Source: VGJJ01 sp964480705
GTDB taxonomy: Archaea; Iainarchaeota; Iainarchaeia; Iainarchaeales; VGJJ01
Direction of reading: 5' to 3'
Assembly (NCBI GenBank): GCA_964480705.1
Contig: CAYZPC010000008.1
Location: 1-51,210 of the forward strand
DNA length: 51,210 bases
Numbering within the stretch: position 1 is the stretch's first letter; every line of letters starts with the position of its first letter. The notes beneath the pieces were generated by a model. The model had not been told where the DNA came from. It did no database searches and saw only the letters and a program-made list of their open reading frames with translations. Both the position numbers and the translations under genes were made by a program. Positions 31,104 through 40,041 of this stretch are shown piece after piece.

Positions 31104-32096
31104 TTACTGTTTATTTTTTTGCATGTTAGTTCTTTTTTTCGTGCTCGTTTTGCTTTTCTTTATTTCAACAGGGTATCGTTCCGGCGTTTCCATGCTAAAT
31201 AAATCGTGCGCCGCTGTCACATTTGGAAAAATTTTTTGCGCTTCCTTCGTCATGTCCTTTCCATTGGGGTAGCGTGCAGAGAAATGGGTCAAAATGAGTT
31301 GTTTCACATTGGCATGTTTCGCCACTTCCGCCGCCATCTTCGCCGTGGAGTGTTTAACTTCCACCGCGCGTTCTTTTTCGCTTTCTAAGAAAGATGATTC
31401 GTGCACGAGCACATCCACGTTTGCGTGCGTCAGCGCGTCCACGTAATGGGGGTGAGGAAACGTGTCCATAATGTACGCGATGCGCGCCCCCTTCATGGCT
31501 TTGGAATAGTCCATCACCATTTCAGGTGTGTATTTTTTTCCCGCGTGCGTAACCGTTTCTCCTTTTTGCAATTTTCCCCATAATGGCCCCATGGGAATTT
31601 TTAGTTTCAATGCTTTTGCTCGCTGAAACTCTCCTGATTTGCTTTCCGCTTCGAAAAAGAACCCGTAACATGTGCATGAGTGGTTTATTTTCACCGCTGC
31701 AATCGTAAACTCATTGTCTTTCACCACAATTCCTTCTTGCAACTCATGCGGAATAATTTTGAATGAGGGAAAAAAGTCTGCGAGCTGCACGCTCAATTTG
31801 ACAAACTCTCCAATGCCTCTCGGACCATACACGTGCAAATCAGTTGTGCGTTCGTGCGTGGTCATCGTGGCTAGCAATCCGGGCAATCCTAATGTATGGT
31901 CGCCGTGAAAGTGGGAGATGAAAATGTGATTTAATTTAACGTGCGAGAGTCCCGTGCGCATGATTTGCTGCTGCACTCCTTCCGGCGTGTCAAACAAAAA
32001 CCAGTTCCCGCGGTACGTGAGTGCCATGCTCGATAAATTCCTCTGCGGGGTGGGTGTACTGCACGACGTTCCGAGGAACGTGAGTTGGATGCTCAT
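31104..32096 (-). CDS. rnz: ribonuclease Z
   Basis: RNase Z trims tRNA 3' ends. This 330-residue protein has MSIQLTFLGTSCSTPTPQRN and the zinc motif SHFHGDH (H62-x-H64-x-D66-H67). It also has the tRNase-Z-specific exosite region around GLPGLLATM, then DTFPH, HESSF and LTHFSARY. The length fits the short form. A Lys/Ser-rich tail of about 25 residues follows. A TTTTATAAGG element is centred about 26 bp upstream on the minus strand. No tRNA genes lie nearby. Confidence 0.94.
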   Translation of the reverse strand: MSIQLTFLGTSCSTPTPQRNLSSMALTYRGNWFLFDTPEGVQQQIMRTGLSHVKLNHIFISHFHGDHTLGLPGLLATMTTHERTTDLHVYGPRGIGEFVKLSVQLADFFPSFKIIPHELQEGIVVKDNEFTIAAVKINHSCTCYGFFFEAESKSGEFQRAKALKLKIPMGPLWGKLQKGETVTHAGKKYTPEMVMDYSKAMKGARIAYIMDTFPHPHYVDALTHANVDVLVHESSFLESEKERAVEVKHSTAKMAAEVAKHANVKQLILTHFSARYPNGKDMTKEAQKIFPNVTAAHDLFSMETPERYPVEIKKSKTSTKKRTNMQKNKQ

Positions 32097-32207
32097 ACAC
32101 TAGTGCGGGCAAAAACCCCTTATAAAACGCGTCTTTGCGTGGGGGGTGAAGCCCATCTGCTTTGGTTTTGGCGTTGATTTATATTCAATTCCCGCCCCTT
32201 AGTAGTA

Positions 32208-34229
32208 ATGCCTCGTTCTCCCAAAAAAGAACCTTCTCCTGTTTCCACCCCTTCTCCCGCTGCCACTAGTGCCCCGGTAGAGGAAATGACTCCGAGTGAG
32301 CTTTCCGAGTTGGAAATCCCCTTACGTTTCAAATCCACCGAGGAAGTGGACGTTCCCTCCTCTCTTGTAGAGCAGGTCATTGGCCAAGAAAAAGCCGTGG
32401 AGATTATTCGCAAAGCCGCGGCGCAAAAGCGAAACGTCTTGTTGATTGGTGTTCCGGGCATTGGAAAGAGTATGCTCGCCCAAGCTATGAGTGAAATTCT
32501 CCCCATTTCGCGATTGTATGATGTGTTAATGTACCCCAATGAGGAAGACCAAAACAATCCGCGTGTTCGCGTGGTGCGTGCCGGTGAGGGAAAACAGATT
32601 ATTTACCGCACTCGTTTAGAAGCGCAGAAGGCCGAAGACAATATGCGTTTGATGGGAATGCTTTTTCCCATTGGGTGGTTTTTGCTCTCTTACGTGGCGT
32701 GGGCGTTAGGTTGGGTTCCGGATGTCGTGTATGCAGCCACATTGATTCTCGGCGGTCTCTTAATTTTCGGTTTTGCCGTAGGAACGCAGATGAACCGCCC
32801 CTCCGTGAAGCAAACACCCAAATTGTTGATTGATAATTTTGCACGCAAAGTGGCTCCGTTTGCCGAGGCAACGGGAGCAAGAGCAGGCGCCTTGTTGGGT
32901 GACGTGAGACATGACCCCTTGCAAAGCGGCGGTCTTGGAACGCCGGCTCATTTGCGCGTGGAACCCGGTTTGATTCACCGCTCCTCAGGTGGCGTATTGT
33001 TTGTGGATGAAATTGCCACTCTCAGTATGAAATCACAACAAGAGCTTCTTACCGCCATGCAAGAGAAGAAATATTCCATTACCGGCCAGAGTGAAATGTC
33101 TTCTGGCGCGATGACGCGAACCGAACCCGTTCCGTGTGATTTTGTCTTAGTTGCTGCGGGAAATTATGGTGATTTAGAGCATGTTCATCCCGCATTACGT
33201 TCGCGTATTCGCGGATATGGATATGAAGTCTACATGAACTTGGACATGGATGACACACCCGACAATCGAAAGAAAATTGTTCAGTTTGTGGCGCAGGAAG
33301 TCCGTAAAGATGGGAAGATTCCCCATTTTTCCAAAGAAGCCACTGAAGTTATTTTGTTTGAAGCCAAACGCCGCGCCGGAAGGAAAGGAAAACTCACTCT
33401 CAAGCTGCGCGACTTGGGCGGATTGGTTCGTGCCTCGGGTGATTTAGCCAAAGAACGCGGTCACGCGTTGGTTTCTGCCGAAGATGTGTATGAAGCTCGT
33501 CTCACCGCGCGCACGCTCGAGCAACAAATGATGAACAAAGCCTTGGAGCAGAAGAAAGACTATGAAGTCTACAAGTCCATTGGCTCTGCCATTGGCCGCG
33601 TGAATGGTCTCGCTGTATCAGGGGATGGTGACGCTGGAATGATTCTCCCCATTGAAGCGGAGATTGCTCCTGCGCAGAGTTCAAGCGAAGGAAAGCTCAT
33701 TGCGACTGGAAAATTGGGGGAAATTGCCAAGGAAGCCGTTCAGAATGTTTCTGCGTTAATCAAGAAAGTCTCCGGCAAAGACATTACGAAGCATGATGTG
33801 CACATTCAATTCTTGCAAACCTATGATGGAGTAGAAGGCGACTCGGCCTCGTTGTCTGTTGCAACGGCTGTCATTTCTGCGCTTGAACAGATTCCCATTA
33901 AACAAAACATGGCCATGACCGGCAGTTTGAGTGTCCGCGGCGAAGTGTTGCCGGTGGGTGGCGTTACCAGCAAGGTGTACGCTGCCGCTCGCGCGGGTTT
34001 CGCGGAAGTGATTGTTCCTCGTGCGAATCTCGCAGACATTGTTCTTTCCAAAAAAGAGTTGAACAACATTACCATTATTCCCGCCTCCACCCTCAAGGAT
34101 GTGTTGGATAATGCGTTCGTGCGCAGTAAGAAGACGGATTCCTTTCTCTCGGGTTTAGGAAAGCTTATTGCGTTCAACGTCGCCGAGCCCATCAATAAGA
34201 TGCTCGAAAAAACCATTCCGCGCATGTAA
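32208..34229 (+). CDS. lonB: archaeal Lon protease (LonB), membrane-anchored
   Basis: This is an ATP-dependent protease. Walker A GVPGIGKS starts at residue 81. A two-helix membrane insertion (about 148-190; MGMLFPIGWFLLSYVAWALG) lies within the AAA domain, as in archaeal LonB. Walker B reads GVLFVDEIATL. The protease domain has the Ser-Lys dyad S546 in EGDSASLS and K589 in GVTSKVYAA, 43 residues apart as expected. A short Pro/Ser-rich N-terminus is extra. The box TTTATATTC lies about 26 bp upstream, so the start is probably leaderless. It is the main membrane protease here, alongside Cdc48. Confidence 0.95.
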   Translation: MPRSPKKEPSPVSTPSPAATSAPVEEMTPSELSELEIPLRFKSTEEVDVPSSLVEQVIGQEKAVEIIRKAAAQKRNVLLIGVPGIGKSMLAQAMSEILPISRLYDVLMYPNEEDQNNPRVRVVRAGEGKQIIYRTRLEAQKAEDNMRLMGMLFPIGWFLLSYVAWALGWVPDVVYAATLILGGLLIFGFAVGTQMNRPSVKQTPKLLIDNFARKVAPFAEATGARAGALLGDVRHDPLQSGGLGTPAHLRVEPGLIHRSSGGVLFVDEIATLSMKSQQELLTAMQEKKYSITGQSEMSSGAMTRTEPVPCDFVLVAAGNYGDLEHVHPALRSRIRGYGYEVYMNLDMDDTPDNRKKIVQFVAQEVRKDGKIPHFSKEATEVILFEAKRRAGRKGKLTLKLRDLGGLVRASGDLAKERGHALVSAEDVYEARLTARTLEQQMMNKALEQKKDYEVYKSIGSAIGRVNGLAVSGDGDAGMILPIEAEIAPAQSSSEGKLIATGKLGEIAKEAVQNVSALIKKVSGKDITKHDVHIQFLQTYDGVEGDSASLSVATAVISALEQIPIKQNMAMTGSLSVRGEVLPVGGVTSKVYAAARAGFAEVIVPRANLADIVLSKKELNNITIIPASTLKDVLDNAFVRSKKTDSFLSGLGKLIAFNVAEPINKMLEKTIPRM

Positions 34230-34249
34230 TTTTTTTTTCAAAAAATTTT

Positions 34250-34870
34250 CTAGCGTTGCCGCGATAACCATTCATGTGTGAATCGTTCGGCTTCCGCGAT
34301 TTGTGAGCTGAATTCAGGTCCAAATTGTTTCTGTAATACAAGCAAGTGTGCCTGCAGCACCGTCTGAACAAGGCTGGGTGTAATGAGAATAGGTTCCTTT
34401 CTCCTTGCTGCTGCTTGAGTTTCTTCGATTCCTTTTGCCGCAAGTTCCATCATCTTTTGCATTCCATCGATATGCGGCGTCTGGTTCTTTTTTTTAGTGG
34501 TTTTTGATAGAATGATTCCTGCGTGCAATGCAGATAACGCCGCTTTAGCGAATGCGGCGAATCCTCTTTCTGTGATGTGGTGTCGATACAGCATTCCGTC
34601 ATAAAATTGTTGTACTTGTTTTCGTTTATTCAGTTCGTGTTGCAGTAAATTTCGATCAAACTGTGAAATCGTCCATCTTTTTCCAATGTGGTCATACAAT
34701 TCTCCCCACATTAGTTTTCGTCGAACAGATAGTTTTTCGGATGCGTATTCCCTTTGTATTTGTCGCAAAAAATGAGGAGCATCTATTCGAAATTCCTTCA
34801 GTTTGAATCGCTTAAAATGGTCTTTCAAATAGGCTCTTCGTCTCGCGTCCGGCCGCGGAGTGGGTTTCAT
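34250..34870 (-). CDS. basic helical orphan protein
   Basis: I do not recognise this 206-residue protein. It starts MKPTPRPDARRRAYLKDHF and is predicted mainly helical with many basic residues and the segment GFAAFAKAALSALHAGIILS that could be a buried helix. No motif is seen. A CATTAAATATTC element on the minus strand is centred about 25 bp upstream, so it looks leaderless and separately expressed. It lies between convergent lonB and the end of the DUF373 gene. It shares the Arg/Pro-rich start of the other orphans. Confidence 0.55.
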   Translation of the reverse strand: MKPTPRPDARRRAYLKDHFKRFKLKEFRIDAPHFLRQIQREYASEKLSVRRKLMWGELYDHIGKRWTISQFDRNLLQHELNKRKQVQQFYDGMLYRHHITERGFAAFAKAALSALHAGIILSKTTKKKNQTPHIDGMQKMMELAAKGIEETQAAARRKEPILITPSLVQTVLQAHLLVLQKQFGPEFSSQIAEAERFTHEWLSRQR

Positions 34871-34905
34871 TCTGCACGAATGTGTTTAGAATATTTAATG
34901 CTCGC

Positions 34906-36171
34906 TCACTTGCTTCCCGCTAGTTGTGTCGTGTTTCGTTGCACGAGGATTTTTCCATTTTCTAAACTAAATTCATCCATTCCCAATTGTACTTTCTTCG
35001 ATTTGAGAGTAAACTCCACCACTCCCTTTTCGCGGGAAATCTTCTCAACCTTTCCTAACCATTTTCCTGTTTTCGAGTACACGGGCAATCCAATGAGGAG
35101 AGTGGTGACTTTCTTTCGAATGTCGAATACGCTGGTGGCGCGATACGCTCCGAAGAATAGGGCGAATGACACGAGTAAGAGTGCGAGGAACCAATTCAGG
35201 GTGGTTGTTCCGACTAATACTCCTTTTGCAGTGCCTAGTAAAATAGCCCCTAAAATAACTGCGACGGCGGATAACAAGTACGTGTGCATCAAATACGCTT
35301 TCTTCAATTGCACCGCATCCGCTCCTTTCCCCACTAAGAATGCTATTCCTGTGATGGTGCCAAACATCAGGATGAAGTCTACTGCTACGCCAATGCTTTC
35401 AATTCCTGTTTGATACAACCCATTCTGCACGGCGTAGTATGCGTCAATTCCATGCGGTGCGGCTGAAAATAATCCAAATGCGGCGAACATGATGGCTCCC
35501 ACATAGAATGGGAAACTCACGCGTTGCGCTGAGATGGATGAGGCCATTTCTTTGAACACATTGAGAATGCGGTCTTCCATTCCAAATCCTTTCAATACTA
35601 AATACACGCCCAATATTCCCGCGACAAGTTGTAATCCAATCGTCGGCAAAAGTAAATACAACAGAATAACCATTCCCGGTATTCCAAATGCCAGTCGTGC
35701 GAGGAATGGGTCGCGCAACGCTTCTTTAATCGTGTAAAATGTGCTTTCCACTTCTTTCGCTTGTTTGATAATCACCGTGCGCTTGGAGATGATGGGTCCT
35801 CTGCTCTGCAGGATGGGGGTGATTTGATCGTCTTCCGCTCCATCCGTTACAAGTACAAATGCTTCCGCGTGGAATGTTTCCAAAAATGCGTCTAATTGTT
35901 CATTGATTCGAACGTCGCTCTCAAACCCGAATTTTTTACTCCCCACAAGTGTAATTATTTCCAAATTTTCATATTTTTCTTTCAATTCATCATACTGTTG
36001 GATGGCCATGAATAGGCAGTTGGCATCCGAGTCTTCCGGGTCGGCAAGCGCCAATTTGACGGCCGCGCGGAGGTTATCCTTGCGTCCAATAATGGGCCCG
36101 TCAATGCCTGCTTTTCGTCCAAAATCGTTATCTCGGTCGACGCAGACCACGGCAATAGCTTTTTCAGGCAT
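34906..36171 (-). CDS. DUF373 family archaeal membrane protein
   Basis: The N-terminal part VVCVDRDNDFGRKAGIDGPIIG and LALADPEDSDANCLFMAI is the DUF373 signature (COG2237). It is followed by about seven membrane helices and a soluble C-terminal segment (IGLPVYSKTGKWLGKVEKIS) like a PRC-barrel. The family is archaeal and its role is unknown. I chose ATG 36171 over the GTG at 36180 because it fits the family start MPEKAIAVVCVDRDND. It diverges from the SPFH gene. Confidence 0.85.
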   Translation of the reverse strand: MPEKAIAVVCVDRDNDFGRKAGIDGPIIGRKDNLRAAVKLALADPEDSDANCLFMAIQQYDELKEKYENLEIITLVGSKKFGFESDVRINEQLDAFLETFHAEAFVLVTDGAEDDQITPILQSRGPIISKRTVIIKQAKEVESTFYTIKEALRDPFLARLAFGIPGMVILLYLLLPTIGLQLVAGILGVYLVLKGFGMEDRILNVFKEMASSISAQRVSFPFYVGAIMFAAFGLFSAAPHGIDAYYAVQNGLYQTGIESIGVAVDFILMFGTITGIAFLVGKGADAVQLKKAYLMHTYLLSAVAVILGAILLGTAKGVLVGTTTLNWFLALLLVSFALFFGAYRATSVFDIRKKVTTLLIGLPVYSKTGKWLGKVEKISREKGVVEFTLKSKKVQLGMDEFSLENGKILVQRNTTQLAGSK

Positions 36172-36244
36172 AGATACCACTACTTAAAAAGGGGAAAATA
36201 TTAACCTATGCCGGTTATGCCAGGTATTTGGAGAATAATCCCAT

Positions 36245-37258
36245 ATGACGAAGCGTTTTGGTAAGGTTGAAAGTTACAAGGTCAAGCAGGCCTTCTTTGC
36301 TACGATTATCCTTGTTCTCATTGTCGCGGCCTATTTCGTTTTCACGCACGCCTATCTCATCGCCAACACCATCCTCCTGGTGGGGGGCTTCGTCCTCTTC
36401 CTTTTCCTCGTGAAGCAGTACGATTTTTTGCTCACGTTAAAAGAATACGAGCGCGCGGTCGTTTTCCGTTTTGGTCGTGTCAACCGTGTGGGGGGCCCCG
36501 GCTGGACTTTTTTGCTTCCGGCGATTGAGAGTTTCAAAATTGTTGATTTGCGCACGCAAACCATTGATGTCAAGCCTCAAACGATTATCACCAAGGATAA
36601 TGTCGTGGTCACCGTGGATGCTATCATTTACTTGTTTGTCAAAAAGGATAATCAGTCCGTCATCAACTCCGTGATTGAGGTGGATGATTACAAGAAGGGT
36701 TCTTCGCAGTTTGTTCAAGCCACCCTGCGTGATGTCGCGGGCGGTCTCACGTTGCAGGAATTAATTTCCGATATTGGTAAACTCAACGACCAGCTGCGCA
36801 AACAATTGGTTCAAATTGCCACCAATTGGGGTGTCACCGTGGAAAGTGTTGAGCTGCAAGAGTTAATTATTCCCAAAGAAATTGAGGAAGCCTTCTCCAA
36901 GCGCGCCTCTGCCGAACAAGGCAAACTCGCGCAAATGCAGAAAGCATTGGGAATGCAGGCCGAGATTGATTCCATTCGCGAGGCAGCACAAAAACTCGAT
37001 GACAAGTCCCTCTCATACTTTTACATTAAGGCATTGGAAATGCTCGGCCAGGGCGCCAGTACCAAGTTCATCTTCCCGCTTGAACTCTCCGGTCTTATTC
37101 ACAAACTCTCCGAGAAAACGGGCGACGCTCACTCAAAGAAAGATTTGGAAAACATTTTCGAACAATACGCGCCGCAGCTCTATCAAGCATTGCAAGCCGG
37201 GAAAGAACCTCCCAAACGCAAGCTTGGTGGAAAGAAGAAAAAGAAAGCGAAGAAATAA
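36245..37258 (+). CDS. SPFH/stomatin-like membrane protein
   Basis: The 337-residue protein has two hydrophobic segments near the N-terminus (about 15-35 and 38-58). An SPFH (Band 7) domain follows at about 65-230, with the characteristic EYERAVVFRFGRVNRVGGPG and TIDVKPQTIITKDNVVVTVDAIIY. A helical, Ala/Glu-rich stretch comes next and a Lys-rich tail ends the protein (KRKLGGKKKKKAKK). Such proteins scaffold membrane proteases. It is flanked by membrane genes (DUF373 and SpoIIM) and lies near lonB. A hairpin terminator follows. Confidence 0.9.
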   Translation: MTKRFGKVESYKVKQAFFATIILVLIVAAYFVFTHAYLIANTILLVGGFVLFLFLVKQYDFLLTLKEYERAVVFRFGRVNRVGGPGWTFLLPAIESFKIVDLRTQTIDVKPQTIITKDNVVVTVDAIIYLFVKKDNQSVINSVIEVDDYKKGSSQFVQATLRDVAGGLTLQELISDIGKLNDQLRKQLVQIATNWGVTVESVELQELIIPKEIEEAFSKRASAEQGKLAQMQKALGMQAEIDSIREAAQKLDDKSLSYFYIKALEMLGQGASTKFIFPLELSGLIHKLSEKTGDAHSKKDLENIFEQYAPQLYQALQAGKEPPKRKLGGKKKKKAKK

Positions 37259-37259
37259 T

Positions 37260-37281
37260 TCAAACTTTTAAAAAAGTTTGA
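37260..37281. terminator. bidirectional terminator hairpin
   Basis: TCAAACTTTT and AAAAGTTTGA form a perfect 10-bp inverted repeat around a two-base AA gap between the convergent SPFH and SpoIIM genes. Confidence 0.65.
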
Positions 37282-37289
37282 TCAAAACA

Positions 37290-38243
37290 TCACGCTGTCA
37301 TCCACAAATAGCTTTCAATCATCGCGCCCGCGAACAATAGCAGAATGGCAATCACAATCAATCCTGCTGCATCCTTTGCAATAATGTTAAACTCGTTCTT
37401 TCGATATGTTTGTTTGGCCATGCTTGCGGAAATGATTCCGCCTGCAATCGCACCAATGTAATACGCTCCAATTTCAGGTATTCCATGGGGAATAAATCCA
37501 ATTCCGTGGTATATTCCATATCCGAGCGAATAAATAATCGAAAAAATATCATGCGATGCACTGGCCGCCATAGCTTGTGCGGAAATCTTCCCCATCACTG
37601 TTCCAATAATACTCGCGTTCCATGAAATCAAAAATAGCGCGCCTTCTCCAAACAAGAATGAAAATAATATTGCCAACAACAACACGGTAGTATTATTGGC
37701 GAACAAAAATTCTACAATTCCCCAATAATCTCCCTGCACATTGGGGGGAACGGCAAACCCCGTGAAGGGCAGCACCACATTTCCCGTTGAGGGAAGCGCA
37801 CTATCGCGCAGCTGTGCAATTCCAAACAATTGTCTCTCTTGTTCTGCAAAAATACTTTCACGCGTGGGGAATTCTCCGCAGATTCCTCCGACTAAACATC
37901 GCTCCGGCGAATCTCCGGGGAGAATAATATACCACGCCATGAACGCGAAAACGAGTCCCAAAAAAAACCAGGAATACATGGTAATCAAATCAAAGTGTCT
38001 TTCCAAGAATGTGGCCGCCGACCCCGGGTTGCGTGCTTCCTCATCTTCTTCCTGCAAAAACGTCCTTCTCAACAAGGGTTCAGCCGCAATGACAATGAAT
38101 GCAATCGTCAAAATGCTCGCTGAAAAGGGGAAAATGAAGTACGCCAGCCACATTCCCACAATGGCAAAGAGGAAGGCAATCAGCATCATATAATGCGGTT
38201 TTTGCCGGGCTACACTGCTTGGAAGGAGGGTTTCAAGGACCAT
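37290..38243 (-). CDS. SpoIIM (stage II sporulation M-like) family membrane protein
   Basis: This 317-residue membrane protein has six or more helices and the family motif region ALFLISWNASIIGTVMG, then FIPHGIPEIGAYYIGAIAGGIIS, matching the SpoIIM/DUF95 pattern (HGxxEIxA). A soluble loop holds a Cys pair (ERCLVGGIC). Archaeal members have no sporulation role and their function is unknown. A TTTTAAATACC element on the minus strand is centred 26 bp upstream, so the start is probably leaderless. It lies beside SPFH and DUF373 genes. Confidence 0.82.
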   Translation of the reverse strand: MVLETLLPSSVARQKPHYMMLIAFLFAIVGMWLAYFIFPFSASILTIAFIVIAAEPLLRRTFLQEEDEEARNPGSAATFLERHFDLITMYSWFFLGLVFAFMAWYIILPGDSPERCLVGGICGEFPTRESIFAEQERQLFGIAQLRDSALPSTGNVVLPFTGFAVPPNVQGDYWGIVEFLFANNTTVLLLAILFSFLFGEGALFLISWNASIIGTVMGKISAQAMAASASHDIFSIIYSLGYGIYHGIGFIPHGIPEIGAYYIGAIAGGIISASMAKQTYRKNEFNIIAKDAAGLIVIAILLLFAGAMIESYLWMTA

Positions 38244-38321
38244 TACGCAACGCCCATGTTGGGGTATTTAAAACCATTCCGTGACCTTTTCGGTATAGCT
38301 GGTTCATTTAGGTGACTATTC

Positions 38322-38855
38322 ATGGCTGATTCCAAAAAGGTTGTTTTACCCGGTCAACGTTTGACCGTAGAGGAAGAATACGAACCCGGCACCAATACGT
38401 TTGCCGATGACGAGGGAAATGTCATTTCCTCCACTTCCGGTCACGCGGAATTTGATGAAGATTCGCGCGCCGTGCATGTGCACAACACCCATCATAACGC
38501 CAAAGGCGTTGAAGTCGGTTCCATTGTGGTTGGAAGAATTAGTTTGGTAAAAGATGCGGTTGCGTTGTTGAACATTGGTTACGCCGAAAAAGATGGTCAG
38601 AAGCGCCAGATTTTTGATTCAACGGGAGCCATCGGTGTTTCCCGCGCGTCGCGCGATTTTGTTCGCTCGATGCATGATTTGTTTAAGATTGGCGATTTTG
38701 TCCGAGCAAAAGTGTCTAGCGTCAATGCGTATTCAATTGAACTCATGACTGCGGACAAAGGTTTAGGAAAAATTTTGTCGAGAGATGATGTTATTCAGGA
38801 TTCGCGCGATGGAAAAGAAACGTTTCCTCGCGCAACAAGAACGGAGCAGGAGTGA
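38322..38855 (+). CDS. csl4: exosome subunit Csl4, zinc ribbon missing
   Basis: Csl4 caps the archaeal RNA exosome. The N-terminal domain is recognisable (PGQRLTVEEEYEPGTNTFADDEGNVIS), followed by an S1 RNA-binding domain (about 65-145; VGSIVVGRISLVKDAVALLNI and FKIGDFVRAKV). The canonical C-terminal Cys4 zinc ribbon is absent, and the protein ends in a polar tail RATRTEQE at 177 residues. In archaeal exosomes the ribbon contacts DnaG and other factors. The rpoL gene follows 6 bp later. Confidence 0.88.
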   Translation: MADSKKVVLPGQRLTVEEEYEPGTNTFADDEGNVISSTSGHAEFDEDSRAVHVHNTHHNAKGVEVGSIVVGRISLVKDAVALLNIGYAEKDGQKRQIFDSTGAIGVSRASRDFVRSMHDLFKIGDFVRAKVSSVNAYSIELMTADKGLGKILSRDDVIQDSRDGKETFPRATRTEQE

Positions 38856-38861
38856 TCACGC

Positions 38862-39137
38862 ATGGAGATACAGTTTTTGAAAAAAGCAGCCAATCACGTT
38901 GAGTTCAAACTCATCGGAGAAACCCACACGTTTGCTAACTTGTTGAAATCCCATTTAGTGGATGACGCACACGTCGAGTTTGTTGCGTACAAGCTCGAGC
39001 ACCCCATGGATAAGGATGCCATGTTCGTGTTGAAGACAAAAGGCAAGCCTGCCAAAACCGTTCTCATGGACGCCGCGAAGCGCGTGCAAGAAGACGTGAA
39101 AGAATTACAGTCTGCATTGGACAAAGCACTCAAATAA
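38862..39137 (+). CDS. rpoL: RNA polymerase subunit L (Rpo11)
   Basis: This is a small assembly subunit (91 residues) that dimerises with RpoD. The sequence MEIQFLKKAANHVEFKLIGETHTFANLLKSHL and later ELEHPMDK-like and TKGKPAKTVLMDAAKRV match Rpb11/Rpo11: a Glu-rich first strand, then the LxxHP alpha-motif. Full length is normal for archaea. The start has GGAGTGATC 6 bp upstream, made from the end of csl4 (CAG GAG TGA), a strong Shine-Dalgarno-like site. The Csl4-RpoL pairing is also seen in other archaea. Confidence 0.9.
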   Translation: MEIQFLKKAANHVEFKLIGETHTFANLLKSHLVDDAHVEFVAYKLEHPMDKDAMFVLKTKGKPAKTVLMDAAKRVQEDVKELQSALDKALK

Positions 39138-39196
39138 GAGTGCTTTCACTCCGCTTTCCCTTTCCTTTTTAATGTCGTTCTCGTTTGACTTTGAAC

Positions 39197-39964
39197 ATGT
39201 CCATCCGTTCACGTTCTCCTCCCTCCAAGAAAAAAGATCATTCTCTCTTGGAAAAACTCGACCCTTTTACATACGTGGATGATTACATTCTTCCCCGCCT
39301 CAATCCCAGTGGAAATGAAATCATCAATTGGGCCGTGTACATTATTTTCTCGTTTGTTTTCGCGTATTCGTTATACAGTATTTTTGGTTTCATTCTCCAA
39401 ACGGCCTCCCCTTTAGTCATTGTCGTGTCCGGAAGCATGCTTCCCACCATGGCTCGCGGCGATGTAGTCGTGTTGCAGGGCGTGAATGGTTCTCACCTCA
39501 ACGTTCCTGAAGTGGTGTTGGATGGCGTGGACGTGCGCAATTCTTCGTTGCTTGAACTCGCAGATAATTCTCCAGCGGGAGAGGGCGGGTGGAACATTAC
39601 TTTCAAACAAAATGCTCAAACCATTTTCGTTCCTAAACGTGGAACGAGTGACATTGTCGTGTACAACTCTTCCCACAAGCGCTTGGAAATTATTCACCGC
39701 GCTGTGGTAAAAATCCGCTCCAATGGTGAATATTTCGTTCTCACGAAGGGGGATAACAATCCTAATCTCGACCAGGATTGCGGAAAAGTGGACACGGTTC
39801 TCGTTCCCGGCAATTCGGCACCCCAAATCATCACGGCCAAATCCTGCCCTTCGCCTTATCCCGTTTCCCTGAATGAGGTTCGCGGGAAAGCCTTGGTGTG
39901 GGCGCCCTACTTAGGATACATTAAACTCCTCCTCGTTGACTCGTGGCAAAATGCCCGCATTTAG
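39197..39964 (+). CDS. signal peptidase I (S26B, Sec11-like)
   Basis: This enzyme removes Sec signal peptides. The 255-residue protein has a basic cytoplasmic N-terminus and a membrane helix at about 47-70. The catalytic Ser is S80 in VVSGSMLPTM, with a His (EIIHRAV near 166) in place of bacterial Lys and the Asp of the LTKGDNN motif. This His type is the archaeal/eukaryotic Sec11 class. An insertion between the Ser and the His parts (about 95-150) is longer than usual. I chose ATG 39197 because the box CTTTTTAATG lies about 27 bp upstream. Confidence 0.88.
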   Translation: MSIRSRSPPSKKKDHSLLEKLDPFTYVDDYILPRLNPSGNEIINWAVYIIFSFVFAYSLYSIFGFILQTASPLVIVVSGSMLPTMARGDVVVLQGVNGSHLNVPEVVLDGVDVRNSSLLELADNSPAGEGGWNITFKQNAQTIFVPKRGTSDIVVYNSSHKRLEIIHRAVVKIRSNGEYFVLTKGDNNPNLDQDCGKVDTVLVPGNSAPQIITAKSCPSPYPVSLNEVRGKALVWAPYLGYIKLLLVDSWQNARI

Positions 39965-40041
39965 CGTAGTTTTATATCTCTCAGCGTCGTATCTACGTAT
40001 CCAGTTGGTTGGTTAATCATTTACATTAAGGGGTTGGAAGT

